From contig NZ_CP116967.1 in assembly GCF_032050975.1 (NCBI RefSeq), forward strand, positions 865,001 to 929,000: a stretch of 64,000 nt of DNA, read 5' to 3'. Below the pieces are notes generated by a model. That model did no database searches. It was not told where the DNA came from and saw nothing but the letters and a program-made list of their open reading frames with translations. Positions 19,277 through 28,752 of the stretch are shown here, piece after piece; position 1 is the stretch's first letter, and each line of letters opens with the position of its first letter. The stretch is from Candidatus Nitrospira allomarina (lineage in GTDB: Bacteria > Nitrospirota > Nitrospiria > Nitrospirales > UBA8639). The position numbers were made by a program, and so were the translations under genes.

Positions 19277-20683
19277 CTACCGCTTAAGATTTGATTTAAA
19301 ATTTTGACGCCGCCTACTGTTGGACGCCACAGTGGTAGGCTCAGTCGCATGCACAAACATGGCCATTCGACGTGGACTCAAGTAGGCAAGGGCAGGCAGG
19401 GGTATATCCTTCACATGGAGGGCTTGCTTGATTTCCAACTCAGGCTCTTGTGCCAAATTGACCAACATTCCATCACTTCGGCAAATCCAAGGCGCATACA
19501 ATAACACTGTCGGTCGGGTCGGGTAATGAATATTGATCCGTGCCACGACCCCGAGAAATCCATCAGATAATTCCACCAGGCTCCCTGGTGGATAGACTCC
19601 AATGGCCTGCACCAGGGCTTGCACTACTTCCGGGCAGAATCTGGACAATTCTCCCTTCATAACCACGTGGCGAAAGAGTCGGGACAACGCCGCATGAGGG
19701 GTGAGACTCGATTGTAGATCAGGAGCATTACAAAGTTCATCATAATGGTCCGCAACCATAACGATCCTTGTCGACAAGGAAAGGGCGTCTGCTCTCATGG
19801 CCTTTGGAAATCCCGAACCATCCAGTCGTTCATGATGCCGTTCAATCATTTCCAATACTGCTGGACTGGTATCCGGAAAGGATGCCATCAGCTGTCGCCC
19901 TACCTCCGGATGTCGTGGCCCCAACTCGGGATCCGATTGGATTTTCATTCCAACCGCACTAAATCGTACATTCATGGGTAACGCGCGATAACCCACATCG
20001 TGGAACAACGCTCCACGCCCAAGCTCAAGTAATCCCTCAACTTCCAAACCCAACTGCCGGCCGATGAGTAGGGAAAGGGTGCATACGTTGAGGGCATGTT
20101 CAGACAGGCCCCACGTGGCCCCGTTACTGCCGACCACATCGATTAACGACATCGCCATTTTGGGATGTTGTATGGCCGTGACAATACTCGTGATCATTGC
20201 ATCCGCGGTTTTACGTCCGGACTGCCGGCGATCACTCAGTTGCCGGAACAATTCATTCCCCTGTCCAAGGGTTTTTTGATATGCCCCTTCAATCTTACGC
20301 AAATGATTCTGAAATTCATGGTAATCCTGTCGCCGGTCCAGGATTATGGATAGGGAAGATTCCTTTATCAGTGGTCCGTCGTCGTCCGGGTGATCGAATG
20401 TTGAATCGGAAATGGCCTCTGTGTCTTCCTCCCTACTGACGCTCTCATCATGATCCAGGGGCCGCCGGTTTTCATCCGGAACATCCTCAACATCGAACGA
20501 GGCCGACCGTTCAGGATCGTGGAGAATGACAACATTTTGGAGAGCTTGAATGGTCGTCAGATCATCAGAGGATTTGATTTGAAAGGTATTCGTGGGAAAA
20601 GGATGGCTGAACCAGGACCCTTCGAGTTTGACAAACGTCCCGATCCGAAGATCCCGGGTATCTTCAACTTTAAAGAACGGCAT
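19277..20683 (-). CDS. HD-GYP phosphodiesterase with N-terminal DUF3391
   Basis: 468 residues. DUF3391 fills the N-terminus (DLRIGTFVKLEGSWFSHPF). After an acidic linker comes the HD-GYP domain: HD in LFHDVGYRALP near residue 226 and HHERLDGSGFP near 277, so the GYP triad reads GFP. The metal-binding histidines and the HHExxDG core are present. HD-GYP enzymes hydrolyse cyclic di-GMP to pGpG and GMP, lowering the signal that promotes biofilm and represses motility. The GFP variant also occurs in active proteins, so loss of activity is not implied. A basic C-terminal tail is unexplained. Confidence 0.9.
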   Translation of the reverse strand: MPFFKVEDTRDLRIGTFVKLEGSWFSHPFPTNTFQIKSSDDLTTIQALQNVVILHDPERSASFDVEDVPDENRRPLDHDESVSREEDTEAISDSTFDHPDDDGPLIKESSLSIILDRRQDYHEFQNHLRKIEGAYQKTLGQGNELFRQLSDRRQSGRKTADAMITSIVTAIQHPKMAMSLIDVVGSNGATWGLSEHALNVCTLSLLIGRQLGLEVEGLLELGRGALFHDVGYRALPMNVRFSAVGMKIQSDPELGPRHPEVGRQLMASFPDTSPAVLEMIERHHERLDGSGFPKAMRADALSLSTRIVMVADHYDELCNAPDLQSSLTPHAALSRLFRHVVMKGELSRFCPEVVQALVQAIGVYPPGSLVELSDGFLGVVARINIHYPTRPTVLLYAPWICRSDGMLVNLAQEPELEIKQALHVKDIPLPALAYLSPRRMAMFVHATEPTTVASNSRRRQNFKSNLKR

Positions 20684-20979
20684 AGAACAATCTCTTTTTC
20701 AGCTAAAATCAAAACATCAATCTGGGGAATGACTACAAATATGGGACTAAACAGAAAGCTCCAGTCTTTTTCGGAATATTTTCCATATTGGTTAAGTCTT
20801 GACACCTGCCGACAGTGAATAAAGCCTTTTCCTTTCATGCCGGGGAAGCCTCATCACACCAACTTGACCCTTTTTTAAGCTCGGTTCCCGCTTCCCAAGT
20901 CTTTTCTTGGATCAATGTCCCCTTTCGGGTAGACTTGGTTTCGGATGATTCTTGACATTCCTCTCAGGAGACCCAAACG

Positions 20980-23682
20980 ATGCAAGTTCCTCCCATCGGT
21001 CCCACCAATCTTCCAGATTCTATTCCTGAGGCATTTTTCGCACTCTCCGCCATCGCCTCCGATCATGTGGTCATGCAAATAAAAGAAGGAGAGGGTTATC
21101 GACAATACACCTACGGGGAAGTGTCACGGCTCATTCGGGGATTGGCGAGCAGTCTCCATGAACACGGATTTGGTCCGGGCCACCGTGTCGCACTCGTGGC
21201 TGAAAATCGCCCGGAATGGGTGATTGCTCATCTCAGCATCCTCACCGTCGGCGCCACAGCCGTCCCACTGGATATTCAGATGCCACAGGAGCAACTGCTG
21301 TCCTTCCTCACCACTTCCAATAGTCGGCTCGTCTTCGTCAGCTCAAAAACCGTGCCCTTGATTCAAGGCCTTCCCACCACGATCACCGTCGTGAACATGG
21401 ACCCCCCTACCAAATCCCCCCACCTGCCCATGAAAGATCTCATATCACAAGGACAGCAGAAACCGTTCGTCGATAGGCAAGTGAATCCGGACGATGTGGC
21501 TTCGTTGCTCTATACCTCTGGCACCACCAAAAAACCCAAAGGCGTGCTACTCACTCACCGCAACTTTATGGCCAATGCCAAAGACATTATGAGGAAAGAT
21601 TTAGCGGGACCGGAAGATAATTTTTTAGTCATGCTCCCTCTGCACCATGCCTATCCCTTTATGATCGCCTACCTCGTCCCCATTCTCCTGGGCGCCAGAA
21701 TGACCTTCTTATCTTCACTCAAGGGACCGGATCTGGTGCAATGTATCCATGAAACCGGAATTACGATCGCAGTGGGAGTTCCCCAAATTTTCTCCATGAT
21801 TCGTCGGTCCATATTTGAAGAACTCGGCCGGCGTCCCGCGTTCGTCCGTCCGCTAATCACGCTTCTACTTGGCCTGTCAGATTTTGTGAGAACCCATACC
21901 CGATGGAATCCAGGACGACGTATCTTTACCCCTGTTCACCGCGGTTTTGGGTCCTCGCTTCGACTGCTGTGCTGCGGGGGAGCCAAACTCGATCCACAAA
22001 TCTCGAAAGACTTAGGAAGCCTTGGATTTACCATTCGGGAAGGATACGGGCTCACTGAAACGGCGCCCGTGATTGCCTTTAGTTCCTTGTCTCGACTGAA
22101 ACCGGGTTCCGTCGGTCCACCCCTGACCAGTGTTGAGGTGCGAATCGATCAGCCGAACGAAGAAGGAATAGGAGAAGTGGTGGTACGAGGGCCTAATGTG
22201 ATGAAGGGGTATGACCAAGCACCGGCTGAAACGGCAGAGGCTATTCGTGATGGCTGGTTTTTTACCGGAGATCTGGGCTATCTAGACTCAGACGGATACC
22301 TCTTTCTCACCGGAAGGATCAAGGAACTGATCGTCACACCTGGAGGAAAAAACATTCTTCCCGAAGAATTGGAAGAGGCGTACCAACAGAATCCGGCGAT
22401 TACCGAACTCTGTATCCTTGGACTCCCCCGCGCTGGTGAGGAAGGCGAACATCTTCATGCCGTGGTCGTCCCAAATTTTGATTATTTACGAGAACACCAA
22501 ATTCATGATTCCGCGACCTATATCAAAGATGCCCTGAATAGTGTCGCCGCAACCCTTCCCTCCTACAAACGGATCAGTGGTGTAACCTTTATCAAAGATC
22601 CCCTCCCACGCACGCGCTTAGGGAAAATCCAGCGTCATCTTGTTCGTGCCATGACGCAATCTAAGCAGACTGCCGTTGAACCCGCACCGGGCCAAGAACC
22701 TGAGACCGACCAGGAGATTCGCCAAACACCCATCGGCCAAGCGGTTATCCAAACGCTTGTCGGGCTGGTTTCAGCCGACCGCGCCCTACGATTGGACGAC
22801 CACCTGGATCTGGACTTGGGATTCGACTCCTTGAAACGCGTTGAATTTCAAGCAGCCCTCGAAAGCCGTTTGGGAGCGGTCCCGGAAACGTTCATGGGAG
22901 AAGTCGTTACAGTGCGTGATGTCATAACCAAGCTCATGGCCCTTCAGCAAATTCCCGTTGAGGACACAGAAACCACCTCATCCTGGCATCAGATCTTCCA
23001 AACCCCACTCCCTCCAGCCCTAAAAAAGACAGTCCTCGCTCGGCTTTCCCCAGGGAATAAAATCATCGGGCAGATAGGCATGGCTATTGTCGGAAACCTC
23101 TCCCGTATAGCCTTCCCATTGACCGTCAAAGGCATCACACATGTGCCCAAGGAGGGACCTTTTATCCTGGCGGCCAACCACCTGAGTTTTGTTGATCCCT
23201 TTATTATTTTGGCGACCGTGTCACCATCCACCTTTACGCAACTCTACACTCTTGGCTGGGAACCGTTTTTTCGATCACCGTTTCGTCGATGGGTCGCGCG
23301 CGTGGGTCATGTGATTCCCGTGGGACCGGAGACGCCTCTGGTCAATGTCCTCAAGGCCTCAGTCGCCCTTCTCCGGAACGGGAAAAGTCTCCTGATTTTC
23401 CCGGAAGGGGAACGGAGCCTTGATGGGCAGCTCCTTCCATTCAAGAAAGGTCTCGGGGTTCTTGCCTGTGAATTACACATCCCCATTATCCCGGTCAAAA
23501 TCGAAGGAAGTTTTCAGGTCTGGCCCCCCGATGCCAAGACACCTCAACGTCATCCCATATCCCTCACCTTTGGGGAAGGGCAAACCTTTACCCCATCCAT
23601 GGTTGAAACATGGACAACCAGAGGGGAAGACCCCTATTTAGCTGCGACGCAGTTAATCCGTGAGGCAGTGGCCTCTCTCTAA
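20980..23682 (+). CDS. Acyl-AMP ligase / acyl carrier protein / PlsC acyltransferase fusion
   Basis: 900 residues in three modules. (1) An AMP-binding ligase, about 15-555, with YTSGTTKKPKGV near 176, GYGLTETAP, and the hinge-lysine region TRLGKIQR. (2) An acyl carrier domain, about 585-655, with the phosphopantetheine-site segment DLGFDSLKR (Ser near 616). (3) A lysophospholipid-type acyltransferase, about 690-900, with NHLSFVD near 730 and FPEGERS near 806. One polypeptide could thus activate a free fatty acid, hold it as a thioester and transfer it to a lysolipid or other acceptor. It resembles Aas-like fusions, but with an added carrier domain. No membrane helices are obvious; it probably binds the inner membrane face. 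Confidence 0.9.
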   Translation: MQVPPIGPTNLPDSIPEAFFALSAIASDHVVMQIKEGEGYRQYTYGEVSRLIRGLASSLHEHGFGPGHRVALVAENRPEWVIAHLSILTVGATAVPLDIQMPQEQLLSFLTTSNSRLVFVSSKTVPLIQGLPTTITVVNMDPPTKSPHLPMKDLISQGQQKPFVDRQVNPDDVASLLYTSGTTKKPKGVLLTHRNFMANAKDIMRKDLAGPEDNFLVMLPLHHAYPFMIAYLVPILLGARMTFLSSLKGPDLVQCIHETGITIAVGVPQIFSMIRRSIFEELGRRPAFVRPLITLLLGLSDFVRTHTRWNPGRRIFTPVHRGFGSSLRLLCCGGAKLDPQISKDLGSLGFTIREGYGLTETAPVIAFSSLSRLKPGSVGPPLTSVEVRIDQPNEEGIGEVVVRGPNVMKGYDQAPAETAEAIRDGWFFTGDLGYLDSDGYLFLTGRIKELIVTPGGKNILPEELEEAYQQNPAITELCILGLPRAGEEGEHLHAVVVPNFDYLREHQIHDSATYIKDALNSVAATLPSYKRISGVTFIKDPLPRTRLGKIQRHLVRAMTQSKQTAVEPAPGQEPETDQEIRQTPIGQAVIQTLVGLVSADRALRLDDHLDLDLGFDSLKRVEFQAALESRLGAVPETFMGEVVTVRDVITKLMALQQIPVEDTETTSSWHQIFQTPLPPALKKTVLARLSPGNKIIGQIGMAIVGNLSRIAFPLTVKGITHVPKEGPFILAANHLSFVDPFIILATVSPSTFTQLYTLGWEPFFRSPFRRWVARVGHVIPVGPETPLVNVLKASVALLRNGKSLLIFPEGERSLDGQLLPFKKGLGVLACELHIPIIPVKIEGSFQVWPPDAKTPQRHPISLTFGEGQTFTPSMVETWTTRGEDPYLAATQLIREAVASL

Positions 23683-23875
23683 TCGAAACAGGCAAGGTTA
23701 TCCGGAGGGTCAGTCAACGCACATCCTGAACCACCCGGCTATTATGAGAGTTCTTTGAGAAACTCCAATGGTCGCATTTTGCGGGGTTAAAGACATTTCA
23801 AAAATCTGGCGTTTGGTTTGGGGCAAACAATGATGTTAACTGAAATTTCACAAATGGGATTGATTTAAATGTTCG

Positions 23876-24130
23876 AAAGATGCCGGGCTTCGGCCAGGCA
23901 GCCGAGGTTTTGCCTCATGCGTCGAGGAGTGCAACCTTTATTGTGTAGGCAAAAGGACCCGAACCCAATGACGCCCCGACCCGGCTCATCAAATTAGGCG
24001 GACGCAAGCCACGGAAGAGCATTTAACTCGCTGAGCTCAGACAGGGCTCGGCGAGTTTCGAGAGCGCCCACCCTGTGGGCCGGGCGGAGGGGGTCCGCCT
24101 GTGAGGGACGAGGGAGCTACGCAACCAAGA
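23876..24130 (+). ncRNA. Structured non-coding RNA, HEARO/omega-RNA-like, without an adjacent IscB gene
   Basis: GC-rich island between AT-rich flanks with no credible ORF. Hairpins seen: GGC-TTCG-GCC near 23888; GAGG/CCTC pairings at 23904-23926; a 12-base-pair stem at 24025-24036 with 24046-24057; GCCCAC/GTGGGC at 24066-24080; GGCGGA/TCCGCC at 24083-24099. The segments CGAGGAGTGC (23923-23932) and GGGAGCT (24112-24118) recall the conserved cores of HEARO (IscB omega) RNAs as I remember them, at similar spacing. IscB should follow directly downstream, but 24131-24334 is AT-rich and holds nothing coding. If the family call holds, this is a stand-alone copy. That it is a structured RNA is better supported than which family it is. 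Confidence 0.45.
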
Positions 24131-24334
24131 AGTCTTTGGAAAATTTTATAAAATAAGAGGAAGGCCTTTTGAAGATTTGTTGATTCTTTTACTGGAGATT
24201 CGTTGCGTGATAGAAGTTTAAAAAACTGTCATGTTGGGTATTACGAGGCCTCTGTAAACTACAATATCCTTCAAAACAAAAGTTGAAAGATTTCTTCCTA
24301 TGGTCCAAATGACCTTGTGGTCTTTTTCAGAGGA

Positions 24335-27300
24335 TCATGAATCAAGAACCTCCCGAAGAGCCCACGCGAGATCCTTGATCAACAGCGGCTTTAAAAGAAA
24401 AGCCCGTATCCCCATGGCTTTGGCCTTTTCCGATGTCATACTGTGACTAAACCCCGTACACAGGATAATAGGCACGTCGGGTCTAAGTTCTAACAATTGA
24501 CGCGCCAGAGCTTCCCCGGTGATATGCGGCATCGTTTGATCGGTCACCACCGCATCAAATCGAAAGGGATCGGCCCGAAAGGCTTCCAGAGCTTCAACGC
24601 TACTCGTACGCACCATAACCTCATACCCCAACCCCTTCATTGCCTCCTCCCCAAGCCTGGCAAGGGGCTCTTCATCTTCCACAAAAAGAATATGCCCTCG
24701 GCCCATAAACACATCTTGTGACAATGGAAGATTTTCCTTTGGATAATGGGCCGCCTCCATCTCCGGAAAATAAATGCTAAAAATAGTTCCCTGTCCGGGT
24801 TCACTCTCCACCTTAATTACACCCCCATAACTGATGACGATTCCATGGACTACGGCCAAGCCCATTCCCGTCCCTTCACCGACCCTTTTCGTGGTAAAGA
24901 AGGGATCAAAGATGCGTTGGAGGACATCCGGAGTCATACCCGTTCCAGTATCTCGAACAGTCAGGCATACATAGGCACCTCCCTTTAGGTCAGGAGCTGC
25001 GCCGATCCCATCAGGTTCACCAATCACACGCTCCAACTTCAATTCAAGAAGACCTCCGCTTCCCCGCATCGCATATTCGGCATTGGCACACAGGTTCATC
25101 AACACCTGATGCATTTGGATGGGATCTCCTAATATGATCGAGGTCGCCTCAGTGAAATGTTGACGAATGTCGATGGTCGCCGGGAACGTGGCACGAAGGA
25201 ATTTGCCAACCTCCTTGACCAACACTTGAAGGTCAAGCGGCTGCTGCATTTGCTCGGTTTGTCGACTAAATGTCAAAATTTGTTGCACCAATTCCTTGGC
25301 GCGCTGCCCGGCTACCAACACCTCATCAAGATTCTTTTGTGCCCTGTCATTGTCCCTGGCACTCTGTTTGGCAAGTTCCGTATAGCCAATGATCGCCATA
25401 AGAATGTTATTGAAATCATGGGCAATACCGCCTGCCAAGGTCCCAATAGCCTCCATTTTTTGAGATTGGCGAACCTGATTTTCCAACTGTTTCAATTGAG
25501 TGATATCCGTGTTGGATCCAAACCATTTCACCACCTGCCCCTCTGGATTAAAAACAGGAAGAGCCCGCCCGAGATGCCATCGGTAGGCATGGTCTGACCC
25601 CCGCAGTAGGCGAAATTCGATTTCGTAGGGTTGGTTGGTTTCACGTGCCCGGTCCCAGCAATCCAGACATCCAGGCAGATCATCCGGATGCAGAAACCGC
25701 TGCCACCCATGACCGATCATCTCCTCAAAGGATGAGCCGAAATACTCGAGAACCCGTCGATTGACATAATCTAAAGTCCCATCTGGGCGTGCCGTCCATA
25801 CCTGCTGAGGAATCGCTTCACTCAAGAGTCTGAAACGTTCTTCACTCTCCTGGAGTACCGTCTCTGCCTGCTTCGTCTGAGTAATATTAAAGATGACTCC
25901 ACGCAATTTCACAGGCTGATCATGTTCCACCACCACGGTCACCAGGTCCCTCAGCCAGATCACCTCCCCGTTCTTCTTAAAAAATCGGTATTCTAATTCA
26001 TGGTTTTCTTTCCTGAGAGTGGCTTCCCGGCAAAAATCCATCACCCGGCTTTTATCAGCTTCATGAAGCCGACCCCAGAAAAAATCGGAATTCTCTAACC
26101 ATTCATTTACAGGGTACCCTAACAAACGCTCGGCCTGTTGACTCACAAAGGTAAGCCGATAAGAAGGGAACTCACACTCCCATACAATCCCCTCCAGTGA
26201 ATCGACTAATGTCAAAAAATCCTCTCTCGATTTATTAATGGCTTCTTCCGTTTGTTTGCGCTCGGTAATATCTCGAAAGGTGACGACGGCTCCGGTCAGA
26301 TTCCCATCCTGCCAAATGGGCGTGCTGGTATAATCCACCGGGAAACTGGTGCCGTTTTTGCGCCACAAGACTTCATCTTCTACCTGCCGAAAAACCCCGT
26401 CAGAATAGACCGCATACATTGGGCAGTCTTCACTGGGATAAGGAGAACCATCGGATTTGGAATGATGGACGGTTCCATGCATAAAGGATCCAATAAGCTC
26501 CTGGGGCGCATACCCCAACATTTTTGCCCCAGCCGGATTGACAAAGGTTGTCCGACCTTGTAGATCCAATCCATAGATCCCGTCACCAGCCGAGGACAGG
26601 ATCAGTTCGTTCTGACGTGACAACTGCTGAGCCTGCTCCTCTGACTTTTTCCGTTCCGTAATATCATGTGTGACCGCCAAATGTTCGATTTCATTCGTGA
26701 TGGGGTTCTTGAATGGCACCGCATACGTTTCTATCCAACTTCTGGTGCCTTTGAGGCTCTGAACCTCAAATTGAAGGGTCTGTTTCTTCCCCTGTATTAC
26801 CTCGTGATGCATCCGCTTAAAGGCATCCAGATACTCAGGCACGACGAGGTCAAAGACAGAACGTCCAAGCACATCATCGGCATTTGTCGCTTCAATTAAA
26901 TCCAACCCCGCAGGATTAATGTGGAGCAGAGTCCCATCGGCGGCAACCCGTTTAATGCAACCCGGCCCCATTTCAAAAATAAGGTGTAATAAGGTTTCAC
27001 GTTCTGTCCGTTTCAATTCCGCCTGCTTCTGCTCAGTAATATCCTCCGAAATTCCCAAAAGATATTGAGGGATTCCCTGACCATCTAAGATCGGAATTTT
27101 TTTGGTATGCAGATACCGTGTCCCATGAAATCGGGTGTGAATGACTTCATCCGGGATATCAATCAGGGTTTGACCTAGTAAGACTTCTCGATCCTTCCTG
27201 GTATAAAAATCTGCTTCCGATTTGGGAAACAAATCGTAGTCGGTTTTCCCGATCATCGCTTCCTTGGAATAGCCAATGAGCTTTTCTCCGGCTTGATTAA

Positions 27301-28252
27301 AGCGGATAAAGCGGAGATCTTTGGCATCTTTCACGAAAATCATATGCGGGAGATTATCCACAATGGAGGTCAAAAACCGTTGACTGTCCTGCAAATGGAT
27401 CTCTGCCTGTTTTCGGGTGGTGATATCTTGAACGATGCCAAGCATTCGTTGGTGGAGACCATCCTGATCTTTAACAACCTGCCCCTTGCAGGCGATCCAC
27501 CGGACCTCCCCGGTTGGCCACACGATTCGATGCTCGACTTCATAAGGCACCCCGTTCTCCAACGTTTTTCCAATGATTTCTTTAAGCATCGAGCGATCAT
27601 CAGGATGAATGCAGTTTTCGTAAGCCTCAAATGTTTCATCAAGCATCCCGTGCGCTAACCCGAAGAGCCCGGCCACTTCCTCCGACCAGATAAGATGGCC
27701 GGTCGGAATATGCCAATCCCATATCCCCATATTTCCCGCCTTCAAGGCCAACGTCAGCCGTTGCTCACTTTCGGAAAGCAAAGCTTGCGTGCGTTCCTGT
27801 TCGAGCTGTCGTTTCGATTCACTGGAGGTGAGCGCCTCTTCCGCCTGTGCGGCCTTCCAAGTCAAATCCTTGGCCGCAACCGCGCGATGCACCATCTCAA
27901 CCACCTCTTGCCGGTCATAGGGTTTGATCAAGTGTGCAAATGCATGATGTTGCAGAGTGAGGATTTTTTCCTTTTGATCGCCATGCGCCGTAAGAATGAC
28001 CACAGGAAGGGTGGGATCTAGGCCATACAGCCGTTGAAGGACAATTAGCCCATCAAGGTCAGGCAGACCTAAATCCAGGATAACCGCACTATAGGAATGA
28101 ACCGGGGACACCCGACGTAACGCTTCGCTTCCGGTCTCCACGGTCTCAACCCGATACCCTTCACTTTCCAGCAGATCACTCAAAGCCAGACAAATGTCCA
28201 CCTCGTCATCCACAACAAGGATAGTGGGTGTGGTGGTTCTCACAGCCTCCAT
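24335..28252 (-). CDS. Hybrid sensor histidine kinase with two receivers and six PAS/PAC units
   Basis: 1305 residues from the ATG at 28252 (GGGAG upstream; an ATG at 28405 would add 51 residues with no domain). Order: receiver (Asp near 59 in ILDLGLPDLDG), short coiled coil, six PAS/PAC repeats each ending in a VxxDITxxKQAE-type segment, HisKA with the phospho-His near 944 in AGGIAHDFNN, HATPase_c (NLCANAEYAM, DTGTGM, GMGLAVVHG), and a C-terminal receiver (Asp near 1237 in VVTDQTMP). The phosphorelay therefore starts and ends with receivers and has no output domain. No membrane helix is visible, so it senses in the cytoplasm. It is divergent from the MotA/MotB-like pair, with 500 bases between. 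Confidence 0.9.
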   Translation of the reverse strand: MEAVRTTTPTILVVDDEVDICLALSDLLESEGYRVETVETGSEALRRVSPVHSYSAVILDLGLPDLDGLIVLQRLYGLDPTLPVVILTAHGDQKEKILTLQHHAFAHLIKPYDRQEVVEMVHRAVAAKDLTWKAAQAEEALTSSESKRQLEQERTQALLSESEQRLTLALKAGNMGIWDWHIPTGHLIWSEEVAGLFGLAHGMLDETFEAYENCIHPDDRSMLKEIIGKTLENGVPYEVEHRIVWPTGEVRWIACKGQVVKDQDGLHQRMLGIVQDITTRKQAEIHLQDSQRFLTSIVDNLPHMIFVKDAKDLRFIRFNQAGEKLIGYSKEAMIGKTDYDLFPKSEADFYTRKDREVLLGQTLIDIPDEVIHTRFHGTRYLHTKKIPILDGQGIPQYLLGISEDITEQKQAELKRTERETLLHLIFEMGPGCIKRVAADGTLLHINPAGLDLIEATNADDVLGRSVFDLVVPEYLDAFKRMHHEVIQGKKQTLQFEVQSLKGTRSWIETYAVPFKNPITNEIEHLAVTHDITERKKSEEQAQQLSRQNELILSSAGDGIYGLDLQGRTTFVNPAGAKMLGYAPQELIGSFMHGTVHHSKSDGSPYPSEDCPMYAVYSDGVFRQVEDEVLWRKNGTSFPVDYTSTPIWQDGNLTGAVVTFRDITERKQTEEAINKSREDFLTLVDSLEGIVWECEFPSYRLTFVSQQAERLLGYPVNEWLENSDFFWGRLHEADKSRVMDFCREATLRKENHELEYRFFKKNGEVIWLRDLVTVVVEHDQPVKLRGVIFNITQTKQAETVLQESEERFRLLSEAIPQQVWTARPDGTLDYVNRRVLEYFGSSFEEMIGHGWQRFLHPDDLPGCLDCWDRARETNQPYEIEFRLLRGSDHAYRWHLGRALPVFNPEGQVVKWFGSNTDITQLKQLENQVRQSQKMEAIGTLAGGIAHDFNNILMAIIGYTELAKQSARDNDRAQKNLDEVLVAGQRAKELVQQILTFSRQTEQMQQPLDLQVLVKEVGKFLRATFPATIDIRQHFTEATSIILGDPIQMHQVLMNLCANAEYAMRGSGGLLELKLERVIGEPDGIGAAPDLKGGAYVCLTVRDTGTGMTPDVLQRIFDPFFTTKRVGEGTGMGLAVVHGIVISYGGVIKVESEPGQGTIFSIYFPEMEAAHYPKENLPLSQDVFMGRGHILFVEDEEPLARLGEEAMKGLGYEVMVRTSSVEALEAFRADPFRFDAVVTDQTMPHITGEALARQLLELRPDVPIILCTGFSHSMTSEKAKAMGIRAFLLKPLLIKDLAWALREVLDS

Positions 28253-28752
28253 CTTTCTCCCTTTGCTTTCCTCATTTTCTGCCAAAATGGCCTTCAGTAG
28301 AGAAGCTTGGCCGGAATCGTGGAAGTATTGTACGCCATTTAAATGAAGGGTCAAACCCAATGGCTCTATCAGGGATTTAAAAGATTTGTGAGTTTCCCAA
28401 TCCATGAATATGAGTGAAACCCTTGAACATCAACAAAACCAACGGTCTGGCAACCTTTGGCACCGGCTGAGAATGACAGGCAGAGACCAGGGGGAGGCGA
28501 ATTGGGCCAGAATTTACGGGAGGTCATGATTGTGGATGCGTTTTTTTTGAGGACCAACTTGCCGATGCAGGAGGCACTCTTTGCCCAACGCCCCTCTCAA
28601 GGTTCCCAAACATTCACAAATCTTCCGAAATTTTATAGATTTTTACTTGTTTTAGTGACGGCACGAAACTTGAGATGGGCTATATATGCTTTTGATAATC
28701 AACAACAATGCCAGGCAGAAAGCGAGGGCACTATGACAACGCGGAGGGCAAG
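28253..28752. other. Intergenic stretch between the hybrid kinase and the ZorA-like gene
   Basis: About 500 bases between divergent genes. Short frames cross it, but none has both a good start site and protein-like composition. It must hold both promoters; no clear -35/-10 or sigma-54 element could be picked out. The GGAGGG site at 28743-28748 favours the GTG at 28753 as start of the next gene. Confidence 0.45.

Noticed and set aside
23991-24020. Cyclic-di-GMP-I (GEMM) riboswitch, because of GGACGCAAGCCACGG
   Set aside because: The partner GGCAAACC segment and the tetraloop receptor with its hairpin are not in place, and no plus-strand gene follows. The whole element fits a larger structured RNA better.
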